A stretch of DNA of 64,000 nucleotides from JAJDOJ01 sp034722015 (GTDB lineage: Bacteria > Pseudomonadota > Gammaproteobacteria > JAJDOJ01): positions 1 through 64,000 of the forward strand of contig JAYENI010000157.1 of NCBI GenBank assembly GCA_034722015.1, given 5' to 3'. The position numbers and the translations under genes are program-made. The first letter of the stretch is position 1, and each line of letters begins with the position of its first letter. The notes beneath the pieces are model-generated. The model was not told the DNA's origin. It did not search any database and saw nothing but the letters and a program-made list of their open reading frames with translations. Positions 1 through 8,619 of this stretch are shown piece after piece.

Positions 1-297
1 TTGGGGAGAGGGCGGGGATTCTTCACGAACCGACCCGGTATCTACGTCCAGTTCGCCCTGACGGCTTCCGGCGCTGGAATTGCGGCGTTTCGCTATGTCG
101 TATGCCATGGCGACATTCAATCCAGGAATCCATGAGTGATTTACGGCGGTGCATCAGCCCTGTGCCGCAGGTCATGCCCCCCCGGGGAGTTCGCGGTGGA
201 TCACACCCCTGCATATGCTATTTATAATAACAGTATTCTTGATGAGACCCGCATGTCTTGTCGCATCCCGGGGCAAGCCTTGACGTTTCCCCGACAG
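1..297. other. Window start, no supported gene
   Basis: Frames here are short or interrupted on both strands. Frame 1 is open from base 1 to a stop near 141 and could be the end of a gene starting outside the window, but its sequence is not recognisable. The AT-rich stretch near 216-240 may hold a promoter or terminator for the minus-strand operon end. Confidence 0.35.
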
Positions 298-972
298 TCA
301 ATTTTCGAGCAATGTCCGAATCTCGGGTGCGATCGGGTATTCGGGATAACGCGCCACGAAACCTTTCAGCATGGCGCGCGCCCGCGCCGTTTCGCCGGTC
401 TCGATCAGTCGCTCGATCTCTTTCAGCTGCCGGGCGGCCGGGGGCGAGTCGTCCGCCAAGAACTCCTCACGCGGCATCGCCTGATACCTGAGAGCCGGCG
501 GGGGGGATTCTTGCAGTTTGTACTGCGGTGTCGCTTCGATCGGCATGTCACGCCTCGACCGGGCTGCCGGGGGCGAGGCGACTTCCGCTGCACGCGGCGG
601 CATGACCATATCGGCGTTGAGTTCGATAACCGGTTCGACGGTTTCGCGGTCCTTGCTTGCCGGTCCGGCGGAGGCGGGCGCGGGATGATCGGGTCGCGAG
701 TCGGGACCCTCCGGGAGCTTGCCGGACTCCTGTCGTAGCAGGGGAACCAGAATGATGGAGATCATCAGTACGGCCGCCATGGAGACGGGCACGGTCCAGC
801 GGCCCGAGAAGGGACCCGCCGTTCGCGGACCGGACTTCACTTCGCGCCTGGATGCGGCAAGGATGGCCGCGTCCACCTCGGGGCGCGGTTTCTCACGGCG
901 CGCCCGGCGGTACAGCGAAGAGATGGTGGGGTCTTCGTCGTCCGGGTCCGGTTTGTCGTGTCTGTCGCTCAT
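298..972 (-). CDS. Membrane-anchored anti-sigma-like protein
   Basis: A 224-residue protein. The N-terminus is acidic and cytoplasmic-looking with a conserved-looking DAAILAASRREV helix. One transmembrane segment follows near residues 60-80 (VSMAAVLMISIILVPLL), then a long Pro/Ala-rich extracytoplasmic region and a helical C-terminal module (RLIETGETARARAMLKGFV) reminiscent of a TPR-like helix pair. It starts 6 bp after the ECF sigma gene on the same strand, the usual place for a cognate anti-sigma factor. I see no zinc-binding HxxxCxxC anti-sigma motif, so the assignment rests on topology and context. It probably tethers and inhibits the sigma factor at the inner membrane. It could instead be a membrane protein of other function. 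Confidence 0.6.
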   Translation of the reverse strand: MSDRHDKPDPDDEDPTISSLYRRARREKPRPEVDAAILAASRREVKSGPRTAGPFSGRWTVPVSMAAVLMISIILVPLLRQESGKLPEGPDSRPDHPAPASAGPASKDRETVEPVIELNADMVMPPRAAEVASPPAARSRRDMPIEATPQYKLQESPPPALRYQAMPREEFLADDSPPAARQLKEIERLIETGETARARAMLKGFVARYPEYPIAPEIRTLLEN

Positions 973-978
973 TTCGTT

Positions 979-1533
979 TTACCGCAGACCGTCCCGCAGC
1001 CGCCGCACGGCATAGCGCAAGCGGCTCTTTGCGGTCTCCTTCGACACGCCCGTGGCATCGGCGATCGCCTCGACCCTCAACCCGCCTTCCTCGCGTAACA
1101 GGAAGGCCTCGCGCTGCGGTCCCGGCAATCCCTTCAACAGTTCCAGCAGCCGCTCCACCAGCAGGCGTGTGTGGGTGCGTTGGTCGGGTGCGTCCGAGGC
1201 CGCCGCGGGCAGGGTCTCAGGATCTTTCGGGTCCCCGGGGTTGCGCAATGCCGCCATGTTGCCGGTGTGGCGATAGTGGTCCACCAGACGGTTGTGGGCG
1301 AGGGTGTAGAGCCAGGTTCTGAATCTGGCGCGGGGTTCGTACCGGTCCCGCGCCCTGATGAGTTTCATCCACACGTCCTGGAACAGCTCCTCGGCCAGGT
1401 TTTCACTCTCGCACTGCCTCAGGAAATAGCGATACAGTGGTCCTTTGTGACGGGCATAGAGCGTATTGAAAGCGGCGGTGTCGCCATCGCGATACCGTTG
1501 CATGAGTTCCTCGTCGCCCGGTTCTCCGTCCAT
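979..1533 (-). CDS. ECF-family RNA polymerase sigma factor
   Basis: A 184-residue sigma-70 family protein of the extracytoplasmic-function class. Region 2 (about residues 10-85) has the hallmark stretch ENLAEELFQDVWMKLI followed by FRTWLYTLAHNRLVDHYR, which contact the core enzyme and the -10 element. Region 4 (about residues 125-180) carries the helix-turn-helix LRVEAIADATGVSKETAKSR for -35 recognition. Regions 1 and 3 are absent, as expected for ECF factors. The ATG at 1531-1533 is used. It lies between a VWA lipoprotein gene upstream and a membrane anti-sigma-like gene downstream, all on one strand, suggesting a single autoregulated envelope-sensing operon. The signal and regulon cannot be read from the sequence. 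Confidence 0.9.
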   Translation of the reverse strand: MDGEPGDEELMQRYRDGDTAAFNTLYARHKGPLYRYFLRQCESENLAEELFQDVWMKLIRARDRYEPRARFRTWLYTLAHNRLVDHYRHTGNMAALRNPGDPKDPETLPAAASDAPDQRTHTRLLVERLLELLKGLPGPQREAFLLREEGGLRVEAIADATGVSKETAKSRLRYAVRRLRDGLR

Positions 1534-1572
1534 CAGTTCCTGAGCATAGCGCTTCCCTGCGACCTTGCGCGT

Positions 1573-3357
1573 CTACCGGGACGCCATGGGTTCCGGTGTT
1601 TCCAGGGCCGCCGCCAGGGAGACCAGTGTGATGAACTCGCCCCGGTATCCGTGGGTGTCGTCGCCGCGCGCGCCCCGTGCCAGGTCGAGCACCTCTTCGT
1701 AACCGAACCGGTCCAGATAACGGCCGCCTCGCAGCAGTTGTCCGAATCCCGCTACGGCCGCCGAAAAGCGGTAACGGTCGCTCGTGTCGGCGGAGGACAC
1801 GATAACGCCGGTTTTACGCACAGGGGCCTCGACGAGGCGGCTTGCCTGCCCCAGGGCCTCCTTGTAGCGAACGCGAAGCATCGCCAGTTCGTCCGGGTGC
1901 CCGGTCGTGTGTGATGGCGTGGCCCCGTAGCGCAGGGGCTTGACGCGGTTCCCACCGCCGCCGGTGAGGGCGATCTCGTAGAGCGCCGTGACGCTGTGGC
2001 CGGCGCCGATCTCTCCCGCGTCCACCTTGTCATTGGAGAAATCCTCGCGGCGCAGCGTACGGTTCTCGTAGCCGATCAGCCGGTACTCGGACACCAGTGT
2101 CGGGTTGAACTCCACCTGGATCTTGACGTCCCTGGCGATGGTACGCAGGGTCGAGCTCATTTCCTCGACCAATACCTTGCGGGCCTCGTTCAGCGTGTCG
2201 ATGTAGGCGTGATTGCCGTTGCCGGCATCTGCGAGTTGTTCCATCAGGTGATCGTTGTAGTTGCCGGCGCCGAATCCCAGGGTCGTCAGCGAGATCCCGC
2301 TCGTGCGCCGGTCCTCCACGAGGTCCGTGAGGGCCTCGAAATCGACGGTGCCGACGTTGAAGTCGCCGTCGGTTGCGATGATCACGCGGTTGATCCCACC
2401 CTCGACATAGCCCTGCGAGGCCATGGCGTAGGCGAGCCGGATCCCCGCGCCGCCGTTGGTCGAGCCGCCAGCGGCAAGGCCTTCCAGCGCCGCGATGATC
2501 TCGCCCTTGCGGTCTCCCGAGGTGGGCTCCAGAACGACGCCCGAGGCGCCTGCGTAGACGACGATCGAGACGGTGTCGGTCGCACGCAACTGGCGGGCGA
2601 GGAGTTTGAGCGCGGACTTGAGCAGTCCGAGCTTGTTCTCCGATTGCATGGAACCCGAGACGTCGACCAGGAAGACCAGATTGGCCGGGGGCAGTTCCTC
2701 GCGGGGCAGATCGTAGCCCTGTATGCCGATGTGCAGCAGGTGCGTTTGCGCGTTCCAGGGGGTCGGGGCGACTTCGGTGAAGAGCCGAAAGGGGGTGTCT
2801 TCGCCTCTCGGGGCAGGGTAGTCGTAGTCGAAGTAGTTGATCATTTCCTCGACACGGACGGCGTTTTTCACCGGCAGACGTCCGGCGTTCAGGATCCTGC
2901 GTGCGTTGCTGTAGGCCCCGGTATCGACATCGATGCTGAAGGTCGAAACAGGCGCCTCGGCGACCCGCCTGAGCGGATTGTCATCGAAGTGCGCATAGGT
3001 CTCCCGGTTGACCGGTTCGGAGGCCGGCCGGATGCCAGGCGGCGTCGCGATGGGGGTCGTGAGGTACGCCTGGTCCGCGAGCTTCCTGCCGGCGCGCTCG
3101 GGCAACCCGGCCGAATGCGGGATCGTGGCAGGTGATTCCCGTGGTGAAGTCTCCCTGACCCTGCCGGGAGTGACTTCGTCCTTGGTCGCGGGAAAGACCG
3201 GTTCAGTTTTCCCGGGATCCACGGGCATTTCCCTGTCCGGTCCCCGTGTCACCTCCGGTTCCGGTGAATTGTTCGGACTGCGCGATGCGTTGCAGGCAGC
3301 CATGGCCGCCGCGAATGCCGCCACAAGTGCCAGCGTGTTGATGTTGATCGATTTCAT
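1573..3357 (-). CDS. VWA-domain lipoprotein (YfbK-like)
   Basis: A 594-residue protein. The chosen ATG at 3355-3357 gives a lipoprotein signal peptide (MKSININTLALVAAFAAAMA before Cys); a longer reading from 3411 would put charged residues before it. A von Willebrand factor A domain begins near residue 225, with an intact MIDAS motif in FLVDVSGSMQ (DxSxS). Before it lies the segment typical of YfbK proteins (STFSIDVDTGAYSNARRIL), and after it a C-terminal extension of about 170 residues (DUF3520-like in this family). Such proteins are periplasm-facing lipoproteins of unknown function, often encoded beside ECF sigma genes. Here the sigma and anti-sigma-like genes follow directly, so a role in sensing or responding to envelope conditions is plausible but inferred. 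Confidence 0.85.
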   Translation of the reverse strand: MKSININTLALVAAFAAAMAACNASRSPNNSPEPEVTRGPDREMPVDPGKTEPVFPATKDEVTPGRVRETSPRESPATIPHSAGLPERAGRKLADQAYLTTPIATPPGIRPASEPVNRETYAHFDDNPLRRVAEAPVSTFSIDVDTGAYSNARRILNAGRLPVKNAVRVEEMINYFDYDYPAPRGEDTPFRLFTEVAPTPWNAQTHLLHIGIQGYDLPREELPPANLVFLVDVSGSMQSENKLGLLKSALKLLARQLRATDTVSIVVYAGASGVVLEPTSGDRKGEIIAALEGLAAGGSTNGGAGIRLAYAMASQGYVEGGINRVIIATDGDFNVGTVDFEALTDLVEDRRTSGISLTTLGFGAGNYNDHLMEQLADAGNGNHAYIDTLNEARKVLVEEMSSTLRTIARDVKIQVEFNPTLVSEYRLIGYENRTLRREDFSNDKVDAGEIGAGHSVTALYEIALTGGGGNRVKPLRYGATPSHTTGHPDELAMLRVRYKEALGQASRLVEAPVRKTGVIVSSADTSDRYRFSAAVAGFGQLLRGGRYLDRFGYEEVLDLARGARGDDTHGYRGEFITLVSLAAALETPEPMASR

Positions 3358-3695
3358 GTGATATTCGCTCCGTTTTCTTGCCGGTTTCGTGGAACCGAAC
3401 GGCCCGTTCAATGCCCCGGGAGTAGCCGATTGACAGGGACGACCCGGCGGGGGCCAGACACCGTCTCCTGTTCCTGTAAACGCAGGAAACTGGAAAAGGG
3501 GTTAAGCCGATGTCTGTCAATCGCCTAAATCGCGGAGAAAGCAGGGCGGTATCGCCTGGTCCGCAGCAGCCATCCGCGGGACCGCCCGCCGCGGTCGGGG
3601 CGGCGACCGGACCTGATACACGAACGTTTTTTTTGTCGTACACTGATTCGGAACGCTGCAGCAGATGGCGGCGGTGACCGGAGGTGCCGGAGATT
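3358..3695. other. Divergent intergenic region, VWA operon / membrane protein gene
   Basis: About 340 bp without a convincing gene. It should hold the promoters of the minus-strand VWA/sigma operon and the plus-strand membrane protein gene. A T-run lies near 3624-3631 and a short 6-bp stem (TTCCTG/CAGGAA) near 3470. The string CAATCGCC followed by TAA near 3519-3529 resembles one tip of the dispersed repeat but is too short to call. Open frames here are short and lack credible starts. Confidence 0.4.
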
Positions 3696-4286
3696 ATGTT
3701 TCGAAGACTCGCTCTGGGTGGCCTGTTCGGCGGAGTCGTGATGTTCGTATGGGGGGCGGTGTCGTGGCTTACCCTGCCATGGCATCACACCACGTTGCTG
3801 AACTTTTCCGACGAGGCAGCCGTGGCGGCGATCATCTCCGACAACGCGCAGCAAAGTGGAATGTACCTCCTGCCCAATCCCGGCAAATTTGCGCCGGGCG
3901 CCGACGAAGCGGAGCAGCTACGCTATTTCGACGACGCCGCCGCGCGAATGAAGCAGGGGCCATTCGTGTTTGTCTCAGTCAAGCGGGAGGGGTCGGACCC
4001 TGACAATCCGGCACCGTTCATCCTGTCTCTCGTCACACGGGTCGTCGCGGCACTGCTGATGACGGGTCTGGTGCTGCTGTCCGCACACAATGGTTACTGG
4101 CGTCGCGTCGCTTTCGTGACTGCGTTGGGAGTACTCACGGGACTGATGGCGACGTTTCCCAGCTGGAACTGGTGGAAATTCGATTCGATGTTCACCCTGG
4201 TGAATTTCGCGGACTACGTGATTCAGTTCCTGCTTGCCGGACTGGTCATCGCGGGAATTACGGGCGACCCGCCGGAGTCGGGTTGA
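3696..4286 (+). CDS. Conserved four-helix membrane protein, function unknown
   Basis: A 196-residue protein with one N-terminal membrane segment (LGGLFGGVVMFVWGAVSWL), a soluble loop containing LPNPGKFAPGADEAEQ, and three C-terminal segments (ILSLVTRVVAALLMTGLVLL, VAFVTALGVLTGLMA, VIQFLLAGLVIAGI). I recognise the layout from unnamed conserved inner-membrane proteins of proteobacteria but cannot assign a function. The ATG at 3696 is preferred because GGAGG lies about 11 bp upstream; an in-frame GTG at 3684 is an alternative. The stop codon TGA (4284-4286) is the left copy of the 3-bp duplication flanking the repeat inserted immediately downstream. Confidence 0.75.
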   Translation: MFRRLALGGLFGGVVMFVWGAVSWLTLPWHHTTLLNFSDEAAVAAIISDNAQQSGMYLLPNPGKFAPGADEAEQLRYFDDAAARMKQGPFVFVSVKREGSDPDNPAPFILSLVTRVVAALLMTGLVLLSAHNGYWRRVAFVTALGVLTGLMATFPSWNWWKFDSMFTLVNFADYVIQFLLAGLVIAGITGDPPESG

Positions 4287-4443
4287 GGCGATTGCCGGAA
4301 AATGACATACCGGATTGCGCCGGATTTTCGTTTGTCATCAAGGCGCGACAACAGGCGCATCGTCGAACGATGGAACGGTTGTCGCAACACAGAAGACGAA
4401 TGAAAAGACAAGCAAGATGGTATGTCATTTGACAGAAATCGCC
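4287..4443 (-). repeat. Dispersed palindromic repeat, full-length copy 1
   Basis: A 157-bp element with ends GGCGATT/AATCGCC, in reverse orientation (forward is defined as starting GGCGATTTCTGTCA). It is flanked by TGA on both sides (4284-4286 and 4444-4446), a clear 3-bp target duplication. The left TGA is the stop codon of the preceding gene. The central stem is CATCG...CGATG, enclosed by GCGACAAC/GTTGTCGC. Confidence 0.9.
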
Positions 4444-4494
4444 TGAGCATCCGTGGCAGATTGTGGAGCCCGATGCAGCAATGGTCTCGGTCGG

Positions 4495-5283
4495 ATGGCG
4501 ATAGCCTGGTTCAGGTTCTACGAAGAGTTGAACGACTTTCTGACTCCCGGACGGCGCAAGGTGGCCTTTCGCCACATTTTTGACCGCAGGGCCTCGGTCA
4601 AGGACATGATCGAGTCGTTCGGCGTGCCCCACACGGAGGTGGATCTGATTCTGGTCAACGGCGAGTCGGCGGGTTTCAACCGTATCGTGCGGGACCACGA
4701 TCGCGTGAGCGTCTACCCGGTGTTCGAGTCGCTGGATGTCTCACCACTGCTGCGGCTGCGCGAGCGGCCCTTGCGGCGCACACGGTTCGTCGTGGATTGC
4801 AACCTGGGGCGCCTGGCTCGATATTTGCGCCTTCTGGGGTTCGACACACGCTATGAAAACGATTTTCGGGACGAGGCGGTAGCACGGATATCAGGCGAGG
4901 AGGGACGCGTGTTGCTGACGCGTGACCGACGCCTCCTGCAGCGTCGGATCGTCACCCACGGTATGTTCATTCGCGAAACCGATCCGCGGCGTCAGGTCAC
5001 CGAGGTCCTGCGACGACTCGACCTCGGGCGCGACATCTCGCCCTTCACGCGTTGTTCGCGCTGTAACGGACGGCTCGAAGTGGTTGACAAGTCCGAAGTC
5101 CTGGAACGTCTCGAACCGAAGACACGCCGCTACTACCACGTCTTCCGGCGCTGCACCGACTGCGGGCAGATTTACTGGAAGGGCAGTCATCACGACCGCG
5201 CGCAACGGTTGGTGGCGGAATTCCTCGAGACTGAGGGCGGGGATTCCGACGTCGGGCGCAAAGCCCACCCACGGCCCCGATGA
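4495..5283 (+). CDS. Mut7-C RNase-domain protein with N-terminal ubiquitin-like domain
   Basis: A 262-residue protein. Residues 1-80 (FRFYEELNDFLTPGRRK ... VYPVFESL) match the Mut7-C ubiquitin-like fold often fused to this family. Residues 90-240 match the Mut7-C PIN-like RNase domain, with FVVDCNLGRLARYLRLLGFD as the acidic N-terminal motif and LLTRDRRLL downstream. A zinc ribbon follows (CSRC near 197 and CTDC near 231). Activity on RNA is known only by family inference. The ATG at 4495 starts right before the conserved domain; a GTG at 4453 in frame would add 14 unconvincing residues. The stop overlaps the start of cmoA (ATGA), so the two are co-transcribed. Confidence 0.8.
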   Translation: MAIAWFRFYEELNDFLTPGRRKVAFRHIFDRRASVKDMIESFGVPHTEVDLILVNGESAGFNRIVRDHDRVSVYPVFESLDVSPLLRLRERPLRRTRFVVDCNLGRLARYLRLLGFDTRYENDFRDEAVARISGEEGRVLLTRDRRLLQRRIVTHGMFIRETDPRRQVTEVLRRLDLGRDISPFTRCSRCNGRLEVVDKSEVLERLEPKTRRYYHVFRRCTDCGQIYWKGSHHDRAQRLVAEFLETEGGDSDVGRKAHPRPR

Positions 5284-6041
5284 GCGCGTCGGGCCGGCAA
5301 GGGCGCCGGTACCAGGACCGCGATCGGGTGTACGCCCGCCCGCGGGAAGATCTCGTGGATTTCGCCTTCGACGCGGAAGTCGCGCGCGTCTTCCCGGACA
5401 TGATCCGTCGTTCGGTGCCGGGGTACGAGACCCTGACCGGCCTCCTCGGCGTATTGGCCGAGCGGTACGTCCAGGCCGATACGAACATCTACGACCTTGG
5501 TTGTTCCCTGGGTGCCGCGTCGCTTTCGGTGCGACGGCGTGTGAGGCAATCGGGTACACGCATCGTTGCCGTGGACAACGCCGAGGCGATGGTTCGTCGC
5601 TGCAGGACACTGATGAGTCAGGAGCGGGAAGGACCACCAGTGGACGTGGTGTGCGCCGATATGCGCAATGTCCACGTCCACAACACCTCTTTCGTCATGG
5701 TGAATTTCTCGTTGCAGTTCCTGCCGGTGGTCGATCGCCGGGCCCTGCTTCAGGGGCTGTCCGATGGCTTGTTGCCGGGTGGTGCGCTGGTGCTTTCCGA
5801 AAAGGTCGCGTTCGAAGACCCGCGCGAGGGTCACCTGAACGCCTCGTTGCATGAGTCGGTCAAGCGGGCCAACGGTTACAGTGCACTGGAGATCAGCCAG
5901 AAACGCGCTGCGCTGGAAAAGGTTCTGGTTCCCGATACGCGCGCCGTGCATATGGCCCGGCTGGGAGACGCGGGTTTCGGGGAGGTGTACGAATGGTTCC
6001 GCTGCCTGAATTTCGCGTCGATACTGGCGGTGAAGCCGTGA
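5280..6041 (+). CDS. cmoA: Carboxy-S-adenosyl-L-methionine synthase CmoA
   Basis: A 253-residue class I SAM-dependent enzyme. It converts SAM and prephenate to carboxy-SAM, the donor for wobble-uridine modification (cmo5U34) of tRNA. Family-typical stretches are DRVYARPREDLVDFAFD near the N-terminus, the SAM-binding loop IYDLGCSLGAASLSVRR, and FSLQFLPVVDRRALL. It overlaps the preceding Mut7-C gene by ATGA and is followed by its pathway partner cmoB, whose likely start lies within its 3' end. Confidence 0.95.
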   Translation: MSASGRQGRRYQDRDRVYARPREDLVDFAFDAEVARVFPDMIRRSVPGYETLTGLLGVLAERYVQADTNIYDLGCSLGAASLSVRRRVRQSGTRIVAVDNAEAMVRRCRTLMSQEREGPPVDVVCADMRNVHVHNTSFVMVNFSLQFLPVVDRRALLQGLSDGLLPGGALVLSEKVAFEDPREGHLNASLHESVKRANGYSALEISQKRAALEKVLVPDTRAVHMARLGDAGFGEVYEWFRCLNFASILAVKP

Positions 6042-7006
6042 CGGGCCACGGTCCCGGGTTGCCGAAGTTGGCTCCCCCGATAGCGAACTGGGGTGAGGCC
6101 GTGTCGCACCGGGTCGCCGCGGCACTGGGACCCGGGGCCCACGGGCGCATGACGGAATGGATGAACGTCCTGCGGGAGTTGCCCGCGATTACCCCGTCCA
6201 GGCTGGTTCTGGACGCGGCGACGGTGACTATCGGTGCCCCCGGGGAAGTGGACGGGGAAACACAGGGTCGTCTCGAGCAGTGCCTGCGTGCCCTTCGACC
6301 GTGGCGCAAGGGGCCGTTCGAGGTCTTCGGGATCCCTATTGACACCGAGTGGCGCTCGGACATGAAGTGGGACCGGCTCAGCGCGTATATAGAACCATTG
6401 GACGGACGTTGCGTGCTCGACGTCGGTTGCGGTAGCGGTTATCACGTTTTCCGCATGGCGGGCAAGGATGCGGGCCAGGTGGTCGGGGTGGAGCCGTCGT
6501 CACTCTACGTCATGCAGTTCCATGCACTAAGGCGCTACGCGTCCGTTCCGCAAGTCACCGTATTGCCGCTGGCCCTGGAGGACCTTCCGGCGGACGGCTC
6601 TTTCGACACGGTATTCTCCATGGGTGTCCTCTATCACCGGCGATCCCCCCTGGATCATCTGCTGCATCTTCGGGGACAACTGCGCCGTGGTGGCCAGCTG
6701 GTACTCGAGACGCTGGTCGTCGAGGGGCAGGCGGGCCACGCGCTGTTGCCCGAGGGCCGATACGCCCGGATGCGGAACGTCTGGATGATTCCGTCGCCCG
6801 ATACGGTCACGATGTGGCTGCGTCGCTGCCGCTTTGCCGATGTCCGTTGCATCGATGCGACGCCGACGAGGGAAACGGAGCAGCGGCAAACCGACTGGAT
6901 GCCCTTCGAGTCCCTGACCGAGGCACTGGATCCTGACAACCCGGCGTTGACGGTCGAGGGTCACCCCGCCCCGGTCAGGGCCGTCTTTCTTGCCCGGGCA
7001 GCCTGA
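5993..7006 (+). CDS. cmoB: tRNA U34 carboxymethyltransferase CmoB
   Basis: A 337-residue enzyme that transfers the carboxymethyl group from carboxy-SAM to 5-hydroxyuridine-34 of tRNA. Diagnostic stretches are PWRKGPFEVFGIPIDTEWRS, the SAM-binding VLDVGCGSGYHVFRM, FSMGVLYHRRSPLDHL and EGHPAPVRAVFLAR at the C-terminus. The start at 5993 has a strong ribosome-binding site (GGGGAGG, 7 bp away) and makes the length close to E. coli CmoB (323 residues), at the price of a 49-bp overlap with cmoA. A GTG at 6038, giving a 4-bp GTGA overlap, is a real alternative. Confidence 0.93.
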   Translation: MVPLPEFRVDTGGEAVTGHGPGLPKLAPPIANWGEAVSHRVAAALGPGAHGRMTEWMNVLRELPAITPSRLVLDAATVTIGAPGEVDGETQGRLEQCLRALRPWRKGPFEVFGIPIDTEWRSDMKWDRLSAYIEPLDGRCVLDVGCGSGYHVFRMAGKDAGQVVGVEPSSLYVMQFHALRRYASVPQVTVLPLALEDLPADGSFDTVFSMGVLYHRRSPLDHLLHLRGQLRRGGQLVLETLVVEGQAGHALLPEGRYARMRNVWMIPSPDTVTMWLRRCRFADVRCIDATPTRETEQRQTDWMPFESLTEALDPDNPALTVEGHPAPVRAVFLARAA

Positions 7007-7015
7007 TCTCCTGCC

Positions 7016-7780
7016 ATGCTCGGGAGGCTATTCGGACAAGGTGGGCGGGGCCTGGAGATCCCGGACGAGGCGTGGTCGGCCCTGTCGAGCGCGCTGGCGC
7101 CGGTGGCCCGTTATCCGGCAGGGGACCGCGACCGTCTGCGACATCTCGCCGGACGATTTCTCGCCGACAAAACCATCGAAGGCGCGGGTGGGCTGGAGAT
7201 CACCCTGCCCATGCAGTGGTTCATCGCCACGCAGGCCTGCATCCCGATACTGAATCTCGACCTGGATCTGTACGATGGCTGGTATGCGGTGGTCGTGTAT
7301 CCGGGAGAATTCCACGTCTCCTCCGAGTTCGTCGACGAGGCCGGGGTAGTCCATGAATCCACGCGTTCGCTCGTTGGTGAGTCCTGGGACCGAGGTCCGG
7401 TCATACTTTCCTGGGAACACACCCTGGAGGGAGCGGGCGACCCCTGGGGAGGCAGCAATGTCGTGATCCATGAGTTCGCGCACAAACTGGACATGCTCAA
7501 CGGGACCGCTAACGGGATGCCTCCCCTGCATCGGGACATGGACCGCAGCCTATGGACGGCGGTGTTTTCCGCGGCATTCGAGGAATTCGGTCTGCGACTG
7601 GATACCGGTGCGCCCTTGCCCTGCGACGAATACGCAGGGGAATCCCCGGGAGAGTTCTTCGCGGTATTGAGTGAGGTCTTTTTCATGCGGCCCGAGGCAA
7701 TCCAGGCTTTTTATCCCCAGGTCTACCGGCTGTTGGGGACGTACTATCGTCAGGACCCGGCGGCCACGGAGTCGGGTTGA
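7016..7780 (+). CDS. mtfA: MtfA-type zinc peptidase
   Basis: A 254-residue cytosolic zinc peptidase of the MtfA (DgsA/Mlc anti-repressor) family. The zinc-binding motif HEFAHKLDM is intact with its first histidine near residue 152; the downstream glutamate-containing stretch EFFAVLSEVFF supplies the third ligand region. The family-typical LNLDLDLYDGWYAVVVYPGEF precedes it. In E. coli MtfA binds the glucose-PTS repressor Mlc; whether such a target exists here is unknown. It begins 10 bp after cmoB and is probably the last gene of that operon. Confidence 0.9.
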   Translation: MLGRLFGQGGRGLEIPDEAWSALSSALAPVARYPAGDRDRLRHLAGRFLADKTIEGAGGLEITLPMQWFIATQACIPILNLDLDLYDGWYAVVVYPGEFHVSSEFVDEAGVVHESTRSLVGESWDRGPVILSWEHTLEGAGDPWGGSNVVIHEFAHKLDMLNGTANGMPPLHRDMDRSLWTAVFSAAFEEFGLRLDTGAPLPCDEYAGESPGEFFAVLSEVFFMRPEAIQAFYPQVYRLLGTYYRQDPAATESG

Positions 7781-7782
7781 TT

Positions 7783-7794
7783 CCGGCAATCGCC
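7783..7794 (+). repeat. Single-tip remnant of the dispersed repeat
   Basis: CCGGCAATCGCC matches the last 12 bases of a forward-oriented repeat. It lies in the 14-bp gap between the mtfA stop (TGA 7778-7780) and the cysQ stop (TCA on the plus strand, 7795-7797), where the TNA target would be. It is probably the residue of a deleted copy. Confidence 0.5.
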
Positions 7795-8619
7795 TCAGGT
7801 GACCGCGTCGATTCGTTGCCGCCAGTTGAAGTCCGGATCGCCGAAGACGACGAAGGAGGGATTTGTCAGGGATTCTTTCGTGTTGTAACGCAGACGCTGA
7901 AACTGCAGGTCGGTCATGCGGCCACCTGCCTCCTCCACGATGCACTGGGCCGCGGCCGTGTCCCATTCGGAGGTTGGCCCGAACCGTGGGTAGATGTCCG
8001 CCGTGCCTTCGGCGACCAGGCAGGATTTGATCGCGCTGCCCATGGGAATCAGGTCGTGCGGGCCCAGCACCTGGAGGAAGACACCGAGCTTTCCGGTTGC
8101 GTGCGAACGGCTGCCCGCGACGACGGGATGCGTCGCGGGTGTCGCGCGGGTGGTCACGGCTGAGTCCGGCCCCTCTCCCGGTCGCTTCCACGCTCCGCCG
8201 CCGTTTACTGCGTGCCAGGTGGTTCCGGTGATCGGTGAATGGATGACCCCGACCACTGCGTCGTGTCCGCTGACCAGCGCAATACTCACGCAGAATTCGC
8301 CATTGCCCTTGATAAATTCCCGGGTCCCGTCCAGGGGATCGACGAGCCAGTAGTGGTCCCATACCGATCGGGTAGCGAATGGACACCTGTCGGACTCCTC
8401 GGCCAGGACCGGGAACCCGTGCGCTGTTGCCGTGAGTCGTTCCACGATGATCTGGTTGGCCGCAAGGTCCGCGGTCGTTACCGGTGTCCGGTCGGCCTTT
8501 TCACGGACAGTGTATTCGCCGTTATAGATGCGGTGGATTTCGTTCCCGGCCGCGATTGCGACGCTGATGGCCTGATCGCGCAGTTCGCCGAGTTCGCGGG
8601 TTGGTATGGGAGGGATCAT
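7795..8619 (-). CDS. cysQ: 3'(2'),5'-bisphosphate nucleotidase CysQ
   Basis: A 274-residue inositol-monophosphatase-fold enzyme that hydrolyses PAP/PAPS to AMP/APS, clearing the by-product of sulfate assimilation. The metal-binding signature WLVDPLDGTREFIKGNGEF lies near residue 90 and the second signature SEWDTAAAQCIVEEAGGRMTD near residue 215, both intact. VLAEESD supplies the upstream acidic motif. The start overlaps the nudE stop (ATGA at 8616-8619), so it is translated with nudE. It converges on mtfA with only a repeat remnant between them. Confidence 0.93.
   Translation of the reverse strand: MIPPIPTRELGELRDQAISVAIAAGNEIHRIYNGEYTVREKADRTPVTTADLAANQIIVERLTATAHGFPVLAEESDRCPFATRSVWDHYWLVDPLDGTREFIKGNGEFCVSIALVSGHDAVVGVIHSPITGTTWHAVNGGGAWKRPGEGPDSAVTTRATPATHPVVAGSRSHATGKLGVFLQVLGPHDLIPMGSAIKSCLVAEGTADIYPRFGPTSEWDTAAAQCIVEEAGGRMTDLQFQRLRYNTKESLTNPSFVVFGDPDFNWRQRIDAVT

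Noticed and set aside
136..738. 200-residue plus-strand ORF over the anti-sigma gene, and similar long antisense ORFs elsewhere
   Set aside because: They are shadow frames opposite well-supported GC-rich genes, with no recognisable domain or ribosome-binding site.
3513..3530. CTGTCAATCGCC followed by TAA, resembling a repeat tip
   Set aside because: Only the last 8 bases fit the right tip and the adjoining bases mix features of both tips; it may be chance.
4273..7780. Identical 14-bp gene ends CGGAGTCGGGTTGA at 4273 and 7767
   Set aside because: Both encode ESG-stop next to a repeat or remnant, but the match is short and the upstream sequences are unrelated, so coincidence is as likely as gene conversion.
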